Of a stretch of 64,000 nt of DNA, positions 1 to 12,469 are shown one piece after another. The translations under genes and the position numbers were made by a program. The stretch is from Callipepla californica brunnescens. Taxonomy: Eukaryota; Chordata; Aves; Galliformes; Odontophoridae. The stretch spans positions 51,651,115-51,715,114 of the forward strand of contig JALIRH010000004.1 of assembly GCA_023055505.1 (NCBI GenBank), given 5' to 3'. Each line of letters starts with the position of its first letter. The first letter of the stretch is position 1. The notes below the pieces were generated by a model, which saw nothing but the letters and a program-made list of their open reading frames with translations, was not told the DNA's origin and ran no database searches.

Positions 1-626
1 ATGCAGAGATGACTCTAAGCTCAGGCTGTGCCTCACTTCAGGCAGGTGTTGCTGACCTGGATGCACCAAACCTGTGTTAGCATCACGAGATGCCAGAGCT
101 GGTATGCCCTGTCTTCTCAAGAACAGATCTGAACTGCAAACTATAGACCTGCATGGATCCTGACGTCCAAACCAGTGGGAATTCTGCCATCCACTGAGAT
201 GCACAATTGGATTGTTACATGGTTCTAAATTCAACCTGTCTCAGACGCTGTCAAAATCTGTCTTAGAGGGAACAAGCTTGTGTTATATTAAAATGAGAGA
301 GATTGGTGCTTGGGCTGCTCACAGTAATGCAGGGCACGATTAACTATCCCAGTGCTATGCCAACAGCATACAAACAGCGAAATCATCCAAGTGCATTTCT
401 GTGTCAGAGTCCGCAAGGCAGCAGGAAAAACTCTCTTAGAAACGTGCCACAGAAAATCATATCCCCATCACTCCTGTGGCTGCTCTCACTGACAGCAGGC
501 AGATAAAACAGAGCAACAGCACAGCTGGAGAACTGCTGGACCTGAGAGATACAGGAGACATTGGGAACACACCCAGCACTTCTGCACATCTGTCCACAGG
601 GGGGGAGGGGGGCTTCCAAAGTCAGA

Positions 627-760
627 GTCACAGAAATCACAGAATGGTTTGAGTTGGAAGAGACTTTCAAGATCATCCAGTTCCAACTCCCTCCCTGCAG
701 GCAGGGACACCTCTGTTTAGACCAGGTTGCTCACAGCCCCATCCAGCCTGGACTTGAAAA
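627..760 (-). mobile_element. CR1 non-LTR retrotransposon, 3' end fragment
   Basis: Contains the antisense form of the CR1 3' end: a degenerate CACAGAATGGTTTGAGTTGG start, then AAGATCATCCAGTTCCAACT, then the block ending in CCATCCAGCCTGGACTTGAA. The element is truncated at its 5' side, as is usual for CR1. Confidence 0.9.
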
Positions 761-1124
761 ATGAATGCGACAGGTTTTGTTGTCCTGTAGATCTCCAGGA
801 TATTTGCATCTGGACAAATGCAGAGCAGAGTGAGGAGGATGAGGTCCAAAGTGCTCCAACTATAACTTCATGGAAGGAGGGAACCTCAGCAAGGTTTGTG
901 TTGCTCTGGCATGGACTCTATGGGCCGGCCAAGGCCTGGGAGGGACGACCAAAAAATGTCACTTATCTCTGAGCTCCCAGAAACAGTGGGAGGGATGTTG
1001 ACAGATTCACAACTAGCAAAAGAAATATGAACATTCAGTTTCACACGGAAGAGCCTTCCTCACTCACAGGAGGAGACAACGGCCAGGCAAAAACCAGAGG
1101 TCAGTGCTTCATCATCTCTCAGTT

Positions 1125-1158
1125 AAAAAGAAAAAAGAAAAAAAAAAGAAGAAAAAAA
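1125..1158. repeat. A-rich low-complexity tract
   Basis: Runs of A interrupted by single G, about 34 bases. No function is suggested. Confidence 0.9.
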
Positions 1159-2391
1159 TTGTGACAGGGTTGTGCTGAGCAAGAGAGAGACCTGCTGAAT
1201 TCACTTCTGTGCCTAGGAGAGCTCCGTGCTCCTGATGAATAATGCTCAGTGAGGAGCTAGGAAGAATGCCTTCTCTTTCCAGCCACGTCTGGAGTAATTG
1301 CCCCAGGCTCTGTGAGGGCTGGCTGCTCAGTGGTTAACTCAGCCTCTCCGGCATGCAACTAAAATTAAACCTGCAGAAGTCACCAGGACATGACAGTGAT
1401 TAAAACCCTGCGCTCAGGGGAGAGGCTCCAAGGATCCTCCCCTGTACAGATATCTGTAGGCTGTTGACTTAAAAGACAGAGACATATTTAAGGGCAGCTG
1501 ACCCTGAGACTACGACACAAACTGTTTCCAAATGCACAAGAAGTCTATTTAAAATCTGCCCTCTAACACCAATAGCTCTTTTTGTTTGCAGGTAGCCCTC
1601 AGCTCTGGGCAGTGTGCCACGCTGCCAGGAACTGCAGCACCTCAGGCAGTTGTGGAGCTTTACCTCTGGCTCCCACTAAAACAGACCACATCCCTCCCCT
1701 GGTTATCTGGATGCCAGAATTCTGATTCCCTGCAGAAGAATAGCTTTGTTTACCCCTGACACACAGCAGCCTCCGGAGCGTAATGCAGCAACTGGTTTTA
1801 AAGCAGCTAACAGGCACTACCTGGGGTAACAGGAATGCTGTCGCCCAGATTAATACTTGGCAAGGCCACCAGGAACACTGAGTCAGCACAAAGAACCACG
1901 AGACCTTTTGTCAGCTTCTGGATCAGTCCAGGTCCTTTAACCCCACCAGTGACTGTGTGGGGCCAGGATGGTTTGGTGCTGCTGCTCTTTTTCCCTTCCA
2001 CTGCACTGTTCAGGGTAAGAGCAGCTCCAGGAAACACAGATCCTTATTTCTCCTCTGGAAAGAGCTTTGCAGTGAAGATCTAGGTTTGCAGTGCTATTCT
2101 AGAAGTGGCTGGGATGAGTGCTGCAATGTAGACGGAGAGACTTGTAGGTGACAAACTTGCTGATGACAGCAAATATCAGGCTCTGTTTCCTTGTAAGTGA
2201 TGCTCACATCTTGTCCTTCTTAGTAGACAACCAACTCCTCACAACACGTTCATATTTCATTAAGCCCACACCTACCAACACTGTTCCTAGTTAGTATCCT
2301 AAGGCTGCAGAGAACCTGCTGAACACTACAATGGTTATCTTTGAGGAGCCAAGACAGCAGGAGGGGAGGCAAAATATATTGACATTGGAAA

Positions 2392-2712
2392 TACAGAATT
2401 ATATTTATATTATATTATAAGTTGGAAGGGACCCTTAAAGGCCACCTGGTCCAATTCCCTGCCACGAGCAGGGACATCCACAGCTCCATCAGTGCTCAGA
2501 GTCCCATTCAGCCTGACCTTGGGTGTTGGCAGGGATGGGGAACCACCACCTCTCTGGGCAAGCTGTGCCAGTGCCTCACCACTCTCATCGTAAATGACTT
2601 CTTCCTTATATCCTGTCTAACTCTTCCCTCTTTAGTTTGAAGCCATTTCCCCTCGTCCTACCACAACAGACCCTGATAAAGAGTCTGAGAGGTCGGTAGC
2701 TCCCTTCTACCT
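2392..2712 (-). mobile_element. CR1 fragment, about 320 bases
   Basis: Antisense CR1. It has GTTGGAAGGGACCCTTAAAG at the 3' end side and runs through GGGCAAGCTGTGCCAGTGCC to CATTTCCCCTCGTCCTACCA, a typical order of CR1 blocks. The terminal octamer repeat is replaced by an AT-rich stretch (2395-2420). Confidence 0.9.
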
Positions 2713-3422
2713 AACCCAAGCCATAACTCTACCAGGATTCCACGCCACATTTGTGGAGTGTTTTCTGCTATCAGCAGGGTTAAATTTCCCTTTGCAGAGC
2801 TTACAGAGCTTCAGAATATTTTGTTCATAGCTATTGCAAGGACTCTCATATTTAGAGGTCTTTATGGCACACACCTGTTGTCTACAGGACAGGGAAGATA
2901 CAAAGAGCTGTGCCTTCCATCTCAAGACAACTGAGATGCTTTACTGAAATCCAGCAGGGAGGTAATAACCGTGAGTTAGTTTCTGAGACCACAAAACTTA
3001 AGCTCTAAGGTAAAGTGTGAAAGGTAAGAAATACACAATTTACAGTCTAACAAAAGCCAATGTAAAGTTGAGGGCTGAGACTTTTATCCTTCCGAGTGGA
3101 ATTTATTTTTTTTTAAGAGATAAAAAGTAACAGAGGCTGTACACAGCTTTACCAGCCTGGGGCAGTGCTCTGCCAGTCACTGGCATCATCACTGCACTCT
3201 GCCAAGATATCACTGACACTGTTTGTTCTGATCCACTGGGACCATCTGTGGGACAAAATGTCATTTGTCTTTAAAGTGAGGGACTACATCCTCCAGAAAC
3301 ACAACCTCTTCTGGATGTGAGGCAGGCCTGGAATCGTTATATAACAGGCTTTACTGACTGGAATTCCTCCACAGAAATAAAACCAGCAAACGAAGCAACA
3401 AGAAACCTTAGAAAATATAATT

Positions 3423-3446
3423 AAAAAAAAAAAAGAAAAAAGAAAT
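3423..3446. repeat. A-rich low-complexity tract
   Basis: Twelve A, then GAAAAAAG and AAA. It is the only low-complexity patch near the CR1 fragment at 3530. Confidence 0.9.
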
Positions 3447-3529
3447 AGTAACAAGAACGGTACTGAGAACACAAAACAAGCAGTTAACTATGCTGTTGAT
3501 CAGCCAGGAAATGAACCCTGCTGTGGGTA

Positions 3530-3580
3530 GAAAGCTGGATCGCATGACCTCCAAAGATCCCTTCCAAACTCTGAATTCAA
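3530..3580 (+). mobile_element. CR1 3' end, short degenerate fragment
   Basis: GCATGACCTCCAAAGATCCC followed by TTCCAAACTCTGAATTC corresponds to the sense CR1 terminus. It is short and diverged. The 5' part of the 3490-3969 open frame is made from it. Confidence 0.7.
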
Positions 3581-4464
3581 AAACTCCAAATGATGTTTTT
3601 CAACTCTTTAAGTCATCAGAAAACCAAGCACTCATTCTGGAGAGATCTCCATTCCCAAATCTCAGCAGAAAGAACTTGTCCAGCCATAATACAGCACAGA
3701 TCAAGCAGACAAAGCCCAGGACAAACTTAACAAAGTCAACAGCTTGGGAAGTGCATCTATCATTTAAGCATGCTTTTATTACTCACTGCCACCAATGTTC
3801 TGCTCAAAACCTGGCTCTGGTGGATGCCAATCAACTAGATGCAGAGGCCCTATCTGTAGGGCTATTTACTCTCACCTTCTTCCTTATTTGTGCTGCATTT
3901 ATTATTACCTTACCCAGGAGCCAAGCTGACGCTGATAATGTCCTCACCAACACTCCAGAAAGAATCTGAATGAAGGCATCATTAACATACAAAGCACCAG
4001 GTTTTCAGAGAAGCAGTTAATTAAGTGCAACCGTTCAATTTCAGTCACGCTGATTTGACAGAAATGATAAATGTAGGGCCAAATTATATCTAAGATCCTG
4101 GAAAAAGCAGCCAAGGGACGACTCTGGCCCTGCTACACTTTACCCATGACAGTCACCAATTGAATTCCTTGTGTTTGCAGTCACAGCTGTGCTGAACCCT
4201 CTGCCAGAGGGAATAAGGTGTGGGCCACACACTGTAAGTATCTGGCAGAACAGATCACTCTGCTGCAGTCAGTAACACTGTTTTCAAAACATCTCTACAC
4301 TGGAATAACAGAACAGGGGCCCAGCTCAAAATTACCCTGCGAATATCCTCTCTTCATAGAGAAGGTCTGTTATACTGTGACATGATGAATTTACCTCCAT
4401 CATTGAAAAAACCTTCAACTTCACTGGTGATGGGTAGAATAAAAGAAGTGGAGAAGGAAAATGA

Positions 4465-4626
4465 AATAAACTGCCCCAGAAAGAGGTAGTAAGTCCAAAC
4501 CCTCAGATGTGGCATTAAGGACCAGCCAGGGTGGAACTGAGCCAGTCTGGTCCTTCTGCAGTCCTGGTGGTTGGACTGGATGACTTCTTTGGGTCCCCCT
4601 CCAATCTTGAATTCCCATGTTTCATA
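4465..4626 (+). mobile_element. CR1 3' end fragment
   Basis: The segment GGTTGGACTGGATGACTTCT, then GGGTCCCCCTCCAATCTTGA, is the sense 3' terminus. The preceding block with CAGATGTGGCATTAAGGACC matches the typical upstream segment. The terminal octamers are degenerate. Confidence 0.85.
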
Positions 4627-5467
4627 CTGGCTACTGAAAAGGAATGGGAATTTCTACATCTGCACCGATGCAGACTAATACTATAGCAAGTGTTGTGCAT
4701 TCCTGCAGTCCTTGCACTTTGAGGCTGGGAGCTCAATTGCAACTCGCAGCCACTAGGCATGTGGAAAGCCTAAGGTCACAGTCACTCTCCCCAAGCTCTT
4801 GCAAGAGAGAGAAACAGTTATTTCCATCCAGGGCTTTATAGAAAGACAAAAATCTTTTGTAAACATCTTTCCCCAGCATGACAAACACTCAGCTACGCCA
4901 ACTTACTCCTCAGAGTTACAGGCAGAGGAGAGCTAAGAACTTGAAACCTTCTGTAATTCCTACCACGCAAAAGAGCAGAGAAGGCTCCAGAGGTGCTCAT
5001 CCTCCAGGCTGAGATCCCACAGGGGGAGGAGGAAAAGACAATTTTCATGCTGCAAACGGGCACAGGGAGCAAGCCATATCCTCACCCTGAAGCATCTTTA
5101 ATTCTCTACAGCTATGAGTTGTTTTGATTGCACCTTACACTACCATTCCGTCAGGACAGATTAATGGTCAGTGGAAACCTGATCCAGGCAAGAACACACC
5201 ATACAGAGATCTTAGATACCAGCAAGATTATAAGCAAATTATTGACCTTTTCAACTCAGTGAAAGAAAAAAAAAACCTCTAACGATCAATTATCCATTTA
5301 TTCAAGCACGTGTCACTCATCTGTTAGCCTTTTAAAAATTACTTATGAACGAGATTCTCTGCAGCATGCCCTCCGTTCTGTCTTCTGACACCATGGGTCA
5401 AACTGAGAACTGCAGTGATTTCAGTCCACGGAAATCAGGCTGCTTAAAGTGATATTGCCACGATAAA

Positions 5468-5473
5468 GCCTAC
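5468..5473 (-). other. splice donor after the TM1/TM2 exon
   Basis: The minus strand reads CAG then GTAGGC, leaving two bases (AG) of codon 125. The open frame continues a few codons into the intron, but protein similarity stops here. Confidence 0.85.
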
Positions 5474-5771
5474 CTGAATTTTCTGATTGGAGACTGCTTC
5501 TCCTGTGCAGTTGCAAGGTGCCCAGAATAATAAATGGGAAATACCATAATGTTCCAGTTTGTTGAGAACCAAGTCATGAAAAAAGGACAGTCAAATGTCT
5601 CATATGTGATTTTGACAAACTGCGTTGTCCCGACCCAGGAGGAAGAGACGGACAGAATGATCAGAAATCTCCAAATAAGCTTAAGAAATGTGGATGTGCA
5701 AGACTGGCATCGTGTCTGTCCCTCGGCTTCTTGGCTGTTGCTCTCCGTGTGCGTTTGTGTTCCTTCTTCTC
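5474..5771 (-). CDS. SLC35F4: SLC35F4-like transporter, second exon found (TM1 and TM2)
   Basis: This exon of 298 bases encodes residues 26 (completed) to 124 plus two bases of codon 125. SLC35F proteins belong to the drug/metabolite transporter superfamily: about ten membrane helices, integral membrane. SLC35F3 has been linked to thiamine transport, while the F4 substrate is not established. Residues 27-54 are polar and rich in Gln, Glu, Ser and Thr, a cytosolic tail. About 57-77 form the first helix, running into the family motif SSWVGTTQ. About 88-109 form the second, around WFSTNWN and YYSGHL. The loop ATAQEKQSP favours SLC35F4; as I recall it, SLC35F3 has a Cys-Lys-Ser-Thr version here. 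The exon is bounded by a pyrimidine-rich TATCCAG acceptor and a CAG/GTAGGC donor in phase 2. No internal stop or frameshift is present. Assignment to F4 rather than F3 rests on memory of both sequences. Confidence 0.92.
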
Positions 5772-5803
5772 CTGGATAAAAATAATACAGAAAAAGAGAA
5801 GAG
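5772..5803 (-). other. splice acceptor and pyrimidine tract of the SLC35F4 exon
   Basis: Read on the minus strand, this is CTCTTCTCTTTTTCTG followed by TATTATTTTTATCCAG. It is an almost unbroken pyrimidine tract ending in AG immediately before the exon. It fixes the 5' boundary of the exon at 5771 and gives the phase needed to join the 20530-20605 exon. Confidence 0.85.
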
Positions 5804-8800
5804 TGGTGCACATCATTAATGCATTCAAATCAATCCTTAGCAAAATCTCTCTTAGTGGTCCAGCCACAAACCCTTCCCTGCCTTCTCTCTTTAATTCCTG
5901 CACATCCCACAAACACCAGAATTCTACTAAGAAATAATTCAACAATACTATCTTCAAGAGAATAGGAACAAAGGATAGGTAACAGCATCATGGTTAAGCT
6001 GTTGGCTTTATCAGCCCTTCTTTCCTTCTGTCAGCCAAACCTCCAGAACACAGCTATGTCTCTTGGAACTGGCTGCACTATAAAGTCAATTACTCCGCAT
6101 GTTTGCAGCATAAAAGCTATCTGAGCCTATACATCTGGAGCCAGAAAGAAGCTCTTATTATTGAAGATTTTAAATCAAAAAACACTGTTTCGTTTGAGAG
6201 GTGTGAAAGAAACAGTCTGGTCGTTCGATATTCCGGAGACAGGGATTATTTCAGTCAAGTTTGTGTGTTTACACTTTTCAAGTTAAAAAAGGAAACTGAA
6301 CAAAACTGAAGCCTGGCATGCCTGGAAATAAACCTCTGAAGATAAGCAAGAAGGAATCAGAAAGTTGTCACGTTCCATTTTTGTGCTTTTCAGACCTAAT
6401 CTGCAGATCACTGGAACCAGGACCGCAGAGCACTGGATCTCACTGACTGATGCCTGGCTCTCCAGATTCACCGATCAGAGATGCAGCCCAGGAACCTGAC
6501 TTTGATTTCAGGGATCCCAGCTGAAAACAACAGATCCAGTTGCAGCAGCATCTCTCTGGCTTCACTGATGCCCATGAGCTCCTGCAGCACCAATGACCTC
6601 CGACATATGCCACGTTAGAACGTATCACATCAGTTTGATACCAGGAACAGGAGTTCCATGACCTGCAGCTATTCTCAACGATTACTAGCTGCATCAACTC
6701 AACATGATATAGTGTAATAAACTATAAAAGTGCTGATGCTAAGAGGAGCTATACATCTACTGCAGCAAGAGCACCCACGCACTCTTCTATGTTCAACCTA
6801 AACTCAGTTCTGACTTCCCCTCTACACTACTGCTTCCGCTGTAGCCATAAAGAAACGTAAAAGTGAGCTTCTGAGTTACTAAATTAGACCAACACTATAT
6901 TCTAAAACTGATTCATCGAAATAGAGAGTAAATTTGCAGTCAAAAAAAAATCCCAGTTGGGACACGAAGCTTTTTGTAATTGCCAATGTATGGTGCATTT
7001 TTTCCCCCTAAAAATAACAAGTGTTTAGCTGCTCTTTGGTTTAGTGATGAGTCAAGAATGTAAATAAAATTATGGGTTCATTTAAAACATACAGAAGATA
7101 ATCAGATAGAATTCTGAATAGAAAAGCACCATTGCAGCATTATCTTCAGCTCCTGAGAGAATATAGGTATTTTTATAGCACTTATAATGACTGTTATCTT
7201 CTATTAAAAAGTAAATTACAGTTTATTTTCAAGTTAAAATGGTTTAGAAAGAATATATTTCATAACATCCTCTTACAGGTTCTCGTGCTACGCAAAACTA
7301 CCATGCAAATAGTCCTTCTTCAGCTAACAGTTAAAGCAATCACACAGAGATGGAACACTAAAGCATCTTTATCACACATCGCATTTTCCAATTACCAAAT
7401 AACACTGTAATTGCAGTTACTATGCATGACACCATCATTAGCATTTGACTTGGTTGTTACAGGACTGAATGCTGGGGAAAGGCAGAAATACACACTTTTC
7501 ACAAGTCCTAGCTTGATTTAAAAGACCTGTGTGAGACTTAGCCTAATCAAATGTACAGTGGGGAGACTTTGAGAGCGCTTCATTGACAGGATTCAAGTCA
7601 TGAAGTTGGGTCTGAGTTGAGCTAGAAAGTAGAATTTGAGTCCAGATACTGAATGCTATGCTAATGAGAAGAAAATAAATCCATGAGCCAAAGTGGTGGG
7701 CAGAGAGCATTTTACAGTTAGCAAGGTCATATAAACCCTTGGTGACTTAAACTTCAGTTTGAAACAAACCAACTGACTTAACTTGTTAAGAGCATGGAAA
7801 CAATCTGAGAACTCAATAAGGATGAAAAGACAGGGAAAGAATGCAGATGGCATCCCAGGTGACACAGGCAGATGACTTTGGTCAGTGGCAAACTGTGTTA
7901 AAAGTCAAAGAACAGAAATATCCCTGCATGGTTCTTTAGTCTGTCAGTAACGTAACTTTTGTACGTGATGTCTCCGTGACAAGAGGAAAAATCTTTTGTT
8001 TTCAAAAGAATGAGATGAATAAAATCAAAACCTACAGCTTTTCATCTGAACTCCTAAGTGTCTCATAACTACATCCTAGAAAATAATATTCTTTATATTT
8101 GTTCACCTACCTGTCAGGTCAGTGATACTTAGACCTCACTGGTGAGGAAGGCAAGATCTGGATACAAAGGGGACTAAAAAATTGCAAAATAAACACTTGG
8201 ATGAACATGATGTCACAGTAATATTCTTTTCTCAACTGGACTACAAGTCGTTTCTTAACAAAAGACAGATTCTGATTTGGATGTACCCTTGTGCAAGCAA
8301 ATACGGAGTTATTCAGCCTGATATCTGCAAAAAATGAGAACAGATGATTGGTTATCTGGTATCTTGGGTAAGATCTTCACTGCAAGATGCTGTAACACCC
8401 ACTCCTTGCTGCAGTCATCAAATTCAATATCTTTCAGAGGGTTTCCATCAAAAGAGTACTCCTGGAGTACTATTTTCCATCCAACTCAAGGCAGAAAACA
8501 GCTGACTCTTGCTGCCATCAGTGATGAAGTGGCAAGATAAAGACTGATCTCCCACACTTCCAGTGTGCAAGGGAGATCCAACCTGCTCTTCCTCCCCTTT
8601 TTCCTCACATTATCTACATGCCCTTTCCCAAAGCATTTGGGACAGTTACTTTATTTTGGTCATTTAACTGTTCTCTCCTCAACAGTACAATTCAGCACAC
8701 TCAAGGTCTCTGGCTGCATACTGTAACTGCTCCCATACCATGACAGATGGACATCATGGTGAATAAGCCAGCTTTCACCATACCTACGGGTTCATTTGAG

Positions 8801-11800
8801 CTAAACTTCTGCAGTAAAGTGTGTGACACACTCCTGACGGAAGCCCTGATGTGCAGCTGCTTGATGATCAGAACCGCGATGGTCTTTCCTAGATATCCTT
8901 CCACCTGTGGCTCCTTCTCTTCCTCTTCATCAGAGACTGTCCACGGTATGAGCTGAGATTGTCACTGTCTTTGAGAAGGTAAATGGCTGGATTTTAAGGG
9001 TCCCGGTCTCTGGCCAGGCTGAAGCTGAGAAAACACAACCACCTCGTAAGACTAACTGGTGCGCTAACGTTAATCATCCTTTCACCATCTTCTGTGCCAA
9101 CAGGATTTCTCAGATAACACGCTTTATATTCCTAGTGAGGCCTGGAACTTTCTCTCCCATCCTCGCTTTCTTCTTGCCTAAACCCCAGTCCTCACACAGG
9201 TACAGGAAGGACTTTCCCAAGGCCATGCAGCACCGAAACCCAACGTCAGCACATTCGGACTCTGCACCATCTTTCAAGAAACCAGATGGGAGAGGCCCTT
9301 CGCAGGCATGCTGCGACGCCGGCAGCGCGGCCATTATGCCTACCTGATCTGCTCTGCCTCTCGACTCTGCTGTGCCGACAGATGCCCGAGGGACTTCGAT
9401 TCTGCAGCTCAAGAATGGGAGCAGCAGAATCTTCAGCCACAGATAGAGGGGAGAGCTGCCTAGTCATGCCTCTGTGTCTGCTGGGGCAGTTGCCTCCTGG
9501 CTTGCATTGGATGACAGATGATCGTGAGGCACCTGAGAAGAAAGAGTTTGCATCAGTTTTGCTGTAAACTCCCTGGAGGAAAGCGGGGCTTTCAAACACT
9601 GTCAGCAAAATGCATACAAACGAGTCAGTGGGAGAAAGGAAGCACGCTGCAAAAAATCAAGGTTTCAGCTGTGGTCAGAATAAAGTAAATGAGTAAGTAA
9701 ATAAATATTTTAACTCTCTCCCCCCTTTGGATAAATGCTGCTGTATGAAAACCAGTCTTTGCCCTGAAGAAATGAGATCCCTGTCCTGCAGCATATTCTC
9801 AGCCATGCAGCTCCATCCACAGCGTCTGAACAGTCAAAGGAATTTGTACTCACGTGGGCCCCTCCTGAGCACTGACACTGAATCAGGCAAAAGGAGAGGT
9901 CACCATTCCCCACAGGACAGAAAGAAGGGCTGAGGAACCATGGGGTCGGTGCTGAGAGCCTCTCATGGGGAGAGCTTCCCTTTCCATCCTTCAGAACCAT
10001 CCTTGAGACTCTTGCATCAGATGAAGCCTTGGTCACCGATGGGTCTTTAGGATGTAGGCTTTTGCTAACTCACAGAAGAGATCGGACTGAAGACTTAAGA
10101 TGCACTGTGTCATCATCTCCACATCTTCGTGGAAGTTGCTTTTTCTTCTGCTGCGAGCTGCAGCCATCCCCAAGACACTGCATGTCACAGGGAGACTTTA
10201 CAAAGGCACAAGGCAGTGGACGAGCCCCAGGTGCCACAAACACCGGCAGCACCAGATGAGAAGTTTGCCAGTGAGAAGGACCAGCATTTTACAAGTAAGT
10301 GCTTGAAGGACTGGACTAAGAGCCAGCAAGTAACAGAACAGAGTGTCGAGCTGGAATCCAGCAGTGAGCCTGGCCATCTGGCACACACTCCCAGACCTAT
10401 TGAAGGCATCTGCTGAAGAGGTCAGCACGTGAGCAGCACATCAGAGTCCTCTTCTGAGTCAGTAAGCCAAGATGACAGGCTGTTTTCGGTAAGCATGTGT
10501 GTTCATGGCCTGTCGAGATCACCCACCTCTTCTTTTGCAGCTGCAACTTCATTTGGTGACCACTTCCCTCAGACTGACAGAAGTCACACATATCCAGAGC
10601 AGCCACTGACTTTGCCTTGATTTGGAGGCTTTAATACAACAAACACTTGCCTCACATGGAAAAGCATAGAAAAACTGCCACAAAACCCACATGTAAAGTG
10701 CTAAGCATGCAACAAACACAGCAACAACCCCTTAGAAGGCACCATGCTGGGTTACAACACGAGCCACTTCAGTGCATTAGGAGCAAACAACTCCACACCA
10801 AATAACAACATGAACGCATTTCCTGAAGCTGGGACTGTATTCAGGATAACAGATGAAAGAAGTCAACACTCAGTTGCCAGAGGACGCTAGGGTTCATATA
10901 ACCACACATTAACTACAGGCTGTGTTTGATTTACCTGCTCTAACTACAAAGACCACAAAGGAGGAGATGGACAGAATACGGTCTGTAACAGTAGGAGCAC
11001 CGAAGCTGATTTTCAAGGACCAACTCCCACCTGGTTTCTAGGCACTAAATTGTTTCTCCTCTTTTTTTGGTGAACGTCAATCACTGCAGAGCTTTTTAGA
11101 GCCTATGAGATATTTTCAAACCTTTAAAAAGCTTTTCATCTTCATATATTTACTTTTTAATGGAGAAAATATTGATCTAATAGCCACACAACTCTTCCCA
11201 TGACCTTGTTCTACTCATTTCACAAGTCCAAGCCTTGCTTTTCCCACTTGTCACCCCACAAGAAGCAGCATAACACCTTCATTCGACAGCTGAAAGTTCC
11301 TTCCCATCTCTGCGAGGTTAAGAGAATCAGCACTTCCTGGCCTAAATATCCAAAAAGGCACTTCCAAATCTTCCAGCCCTTAACTTAAGGAAGCTTTATT
11401 TTCAGGACGCATTCTCTGACTGCCTGTCCTCGGCCACCAAGGTGTGTCGACCCAAATCACTGCTCACTTTGATATGCATCATTTAAAGAGATCTCATTAC
11501 GTTAGAAGACACATGCTACATCTCCATTCATGTAATTTAGAGCAAGCTCAAGATTCACATCATACTCAGCAGAAGTCTAGCAGATGATCTGCAGCCAAAA
11601 TTTCAAGGATGCCTATTTTTCTCGTATGCAAAAAGAGCTCTGAGTTATTTATATCTGGTACAATAAAGGAACATCAATCTTTTCCCGTACATTGAGAAAC
11701 TCAGCAGCTGAGACCAAAACTGCAATTCAGGAGATTGCATTTAATCGAAAGTCACTGCCTGATTTAGTGAGATCTCCTTTTGTATTTGAAAGCAATCAGA

Positions 11801-12443
11801 TAGCACAGCAATTTATCAAAATTTCCTCGTTACAGTCAGAAAGCTTGGGCCATCTAATGCTACTGAAACTGACCGTATTTTAAAAAGACACTTTGACAGA
11901 TAAGGTGAAGAGATATACGCTGGGCTAATTTATCCAACCTCAGCATCAGCAGCAAGCACAGCAAATCACCATTTACACAGCCCTCCAGCAAAACCTCGCA
12001 CATGTGCCTCTAACTCCATGTAAGGAATAAGGAAAACAGAATGTTGTGTAATTACCATTCGTTGACTCGCACAATTACTGGTCCTCGAGAAGGGATCCAC
12101 TGAGATCCTCCAAGCTTAAACAGAAATCAAGAGCAGTATTTCCCACTGAGTTTTTGTACGTGTGAATCTCATACGCCTATGGAGGCCTTATGGCCTCAGG
12201 AGGTGAGAGCATGACCTCCCAGAGATGACAAGAGGAGGGTCCTACCGTAGCACATCATGTGAAAATGAAGGAACAACTAAAAAGCTCCCAAAATACACTC
12301 CCACCAGAGCAAAGGGGGAGCAGCACCATCAGGGTCACAATCATCTGACTCACACTAGATGTAAACCTTAGGATAAATGCCTGAACAACTAGCTTGAATA
12401 GAAATATTCACACTGGGTTAGGCTTCTTATTCAGCTGTTTACC

Positions 12444-12469
12444 TTTTTTTTTTTTTTTTTTTTTTTTTT
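12444..12469. repeat. T26 homopolymer tract
   Basis: Twenty-six uninterrupted T (A on the gene strand) inside the SLC35F4 intron. No gene-like sequence lies next to it to suggest a processed pseudogene tail. Confidence 0.97.

Larger units (their letters stand above)
1..5473 (-). other. SLC35F4 intron, 5' part; next exon lies beyond the window
   Basis: This stretch follows the donor at 5473. The next SLC35F4 exon should carry the conserved Phe-Gly-Glu-Asp-Gly-Leu-Thr-Leu region and third helix. I found no such segment on the minus strand. Contents: CR1 fragments at about 627-760, 2392-2712, 3530-3580 and 4465-4626; an A-rich tract at 1125-1158 and another at 3423-3446; an AT-rich patch near 2395-2420. 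The 159-codon plus-strand frame at 3490-3969 begins inside a CR1 fragment and has no recognisable domain, so I do not call it a gene. Confidence 0.7.

Noticed and set aside
3490..3969. Open frame of 159 codons, the longest on the plus strand
   Set aside because: It starts within a degenerate CR1 tip, has no recognisable domain, and its one hydrophobic stretch is not supported by splice or start context. A frame of this length is expected by chance in 64 kb.
1..5473. Search for the next SLC35F4 exon (third helix region)
   Set aside because: No minus-strand segment encoding the expected conserved residues with splice sites was found, so the exon is presumed to lie outside the window.
12182..12197. 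Perfect short palindrome GAGGCC-TTAT-GGCCTC
   Set aside because: A six-base stem is expected many times by chance in a window of this size, with no flanking structure.
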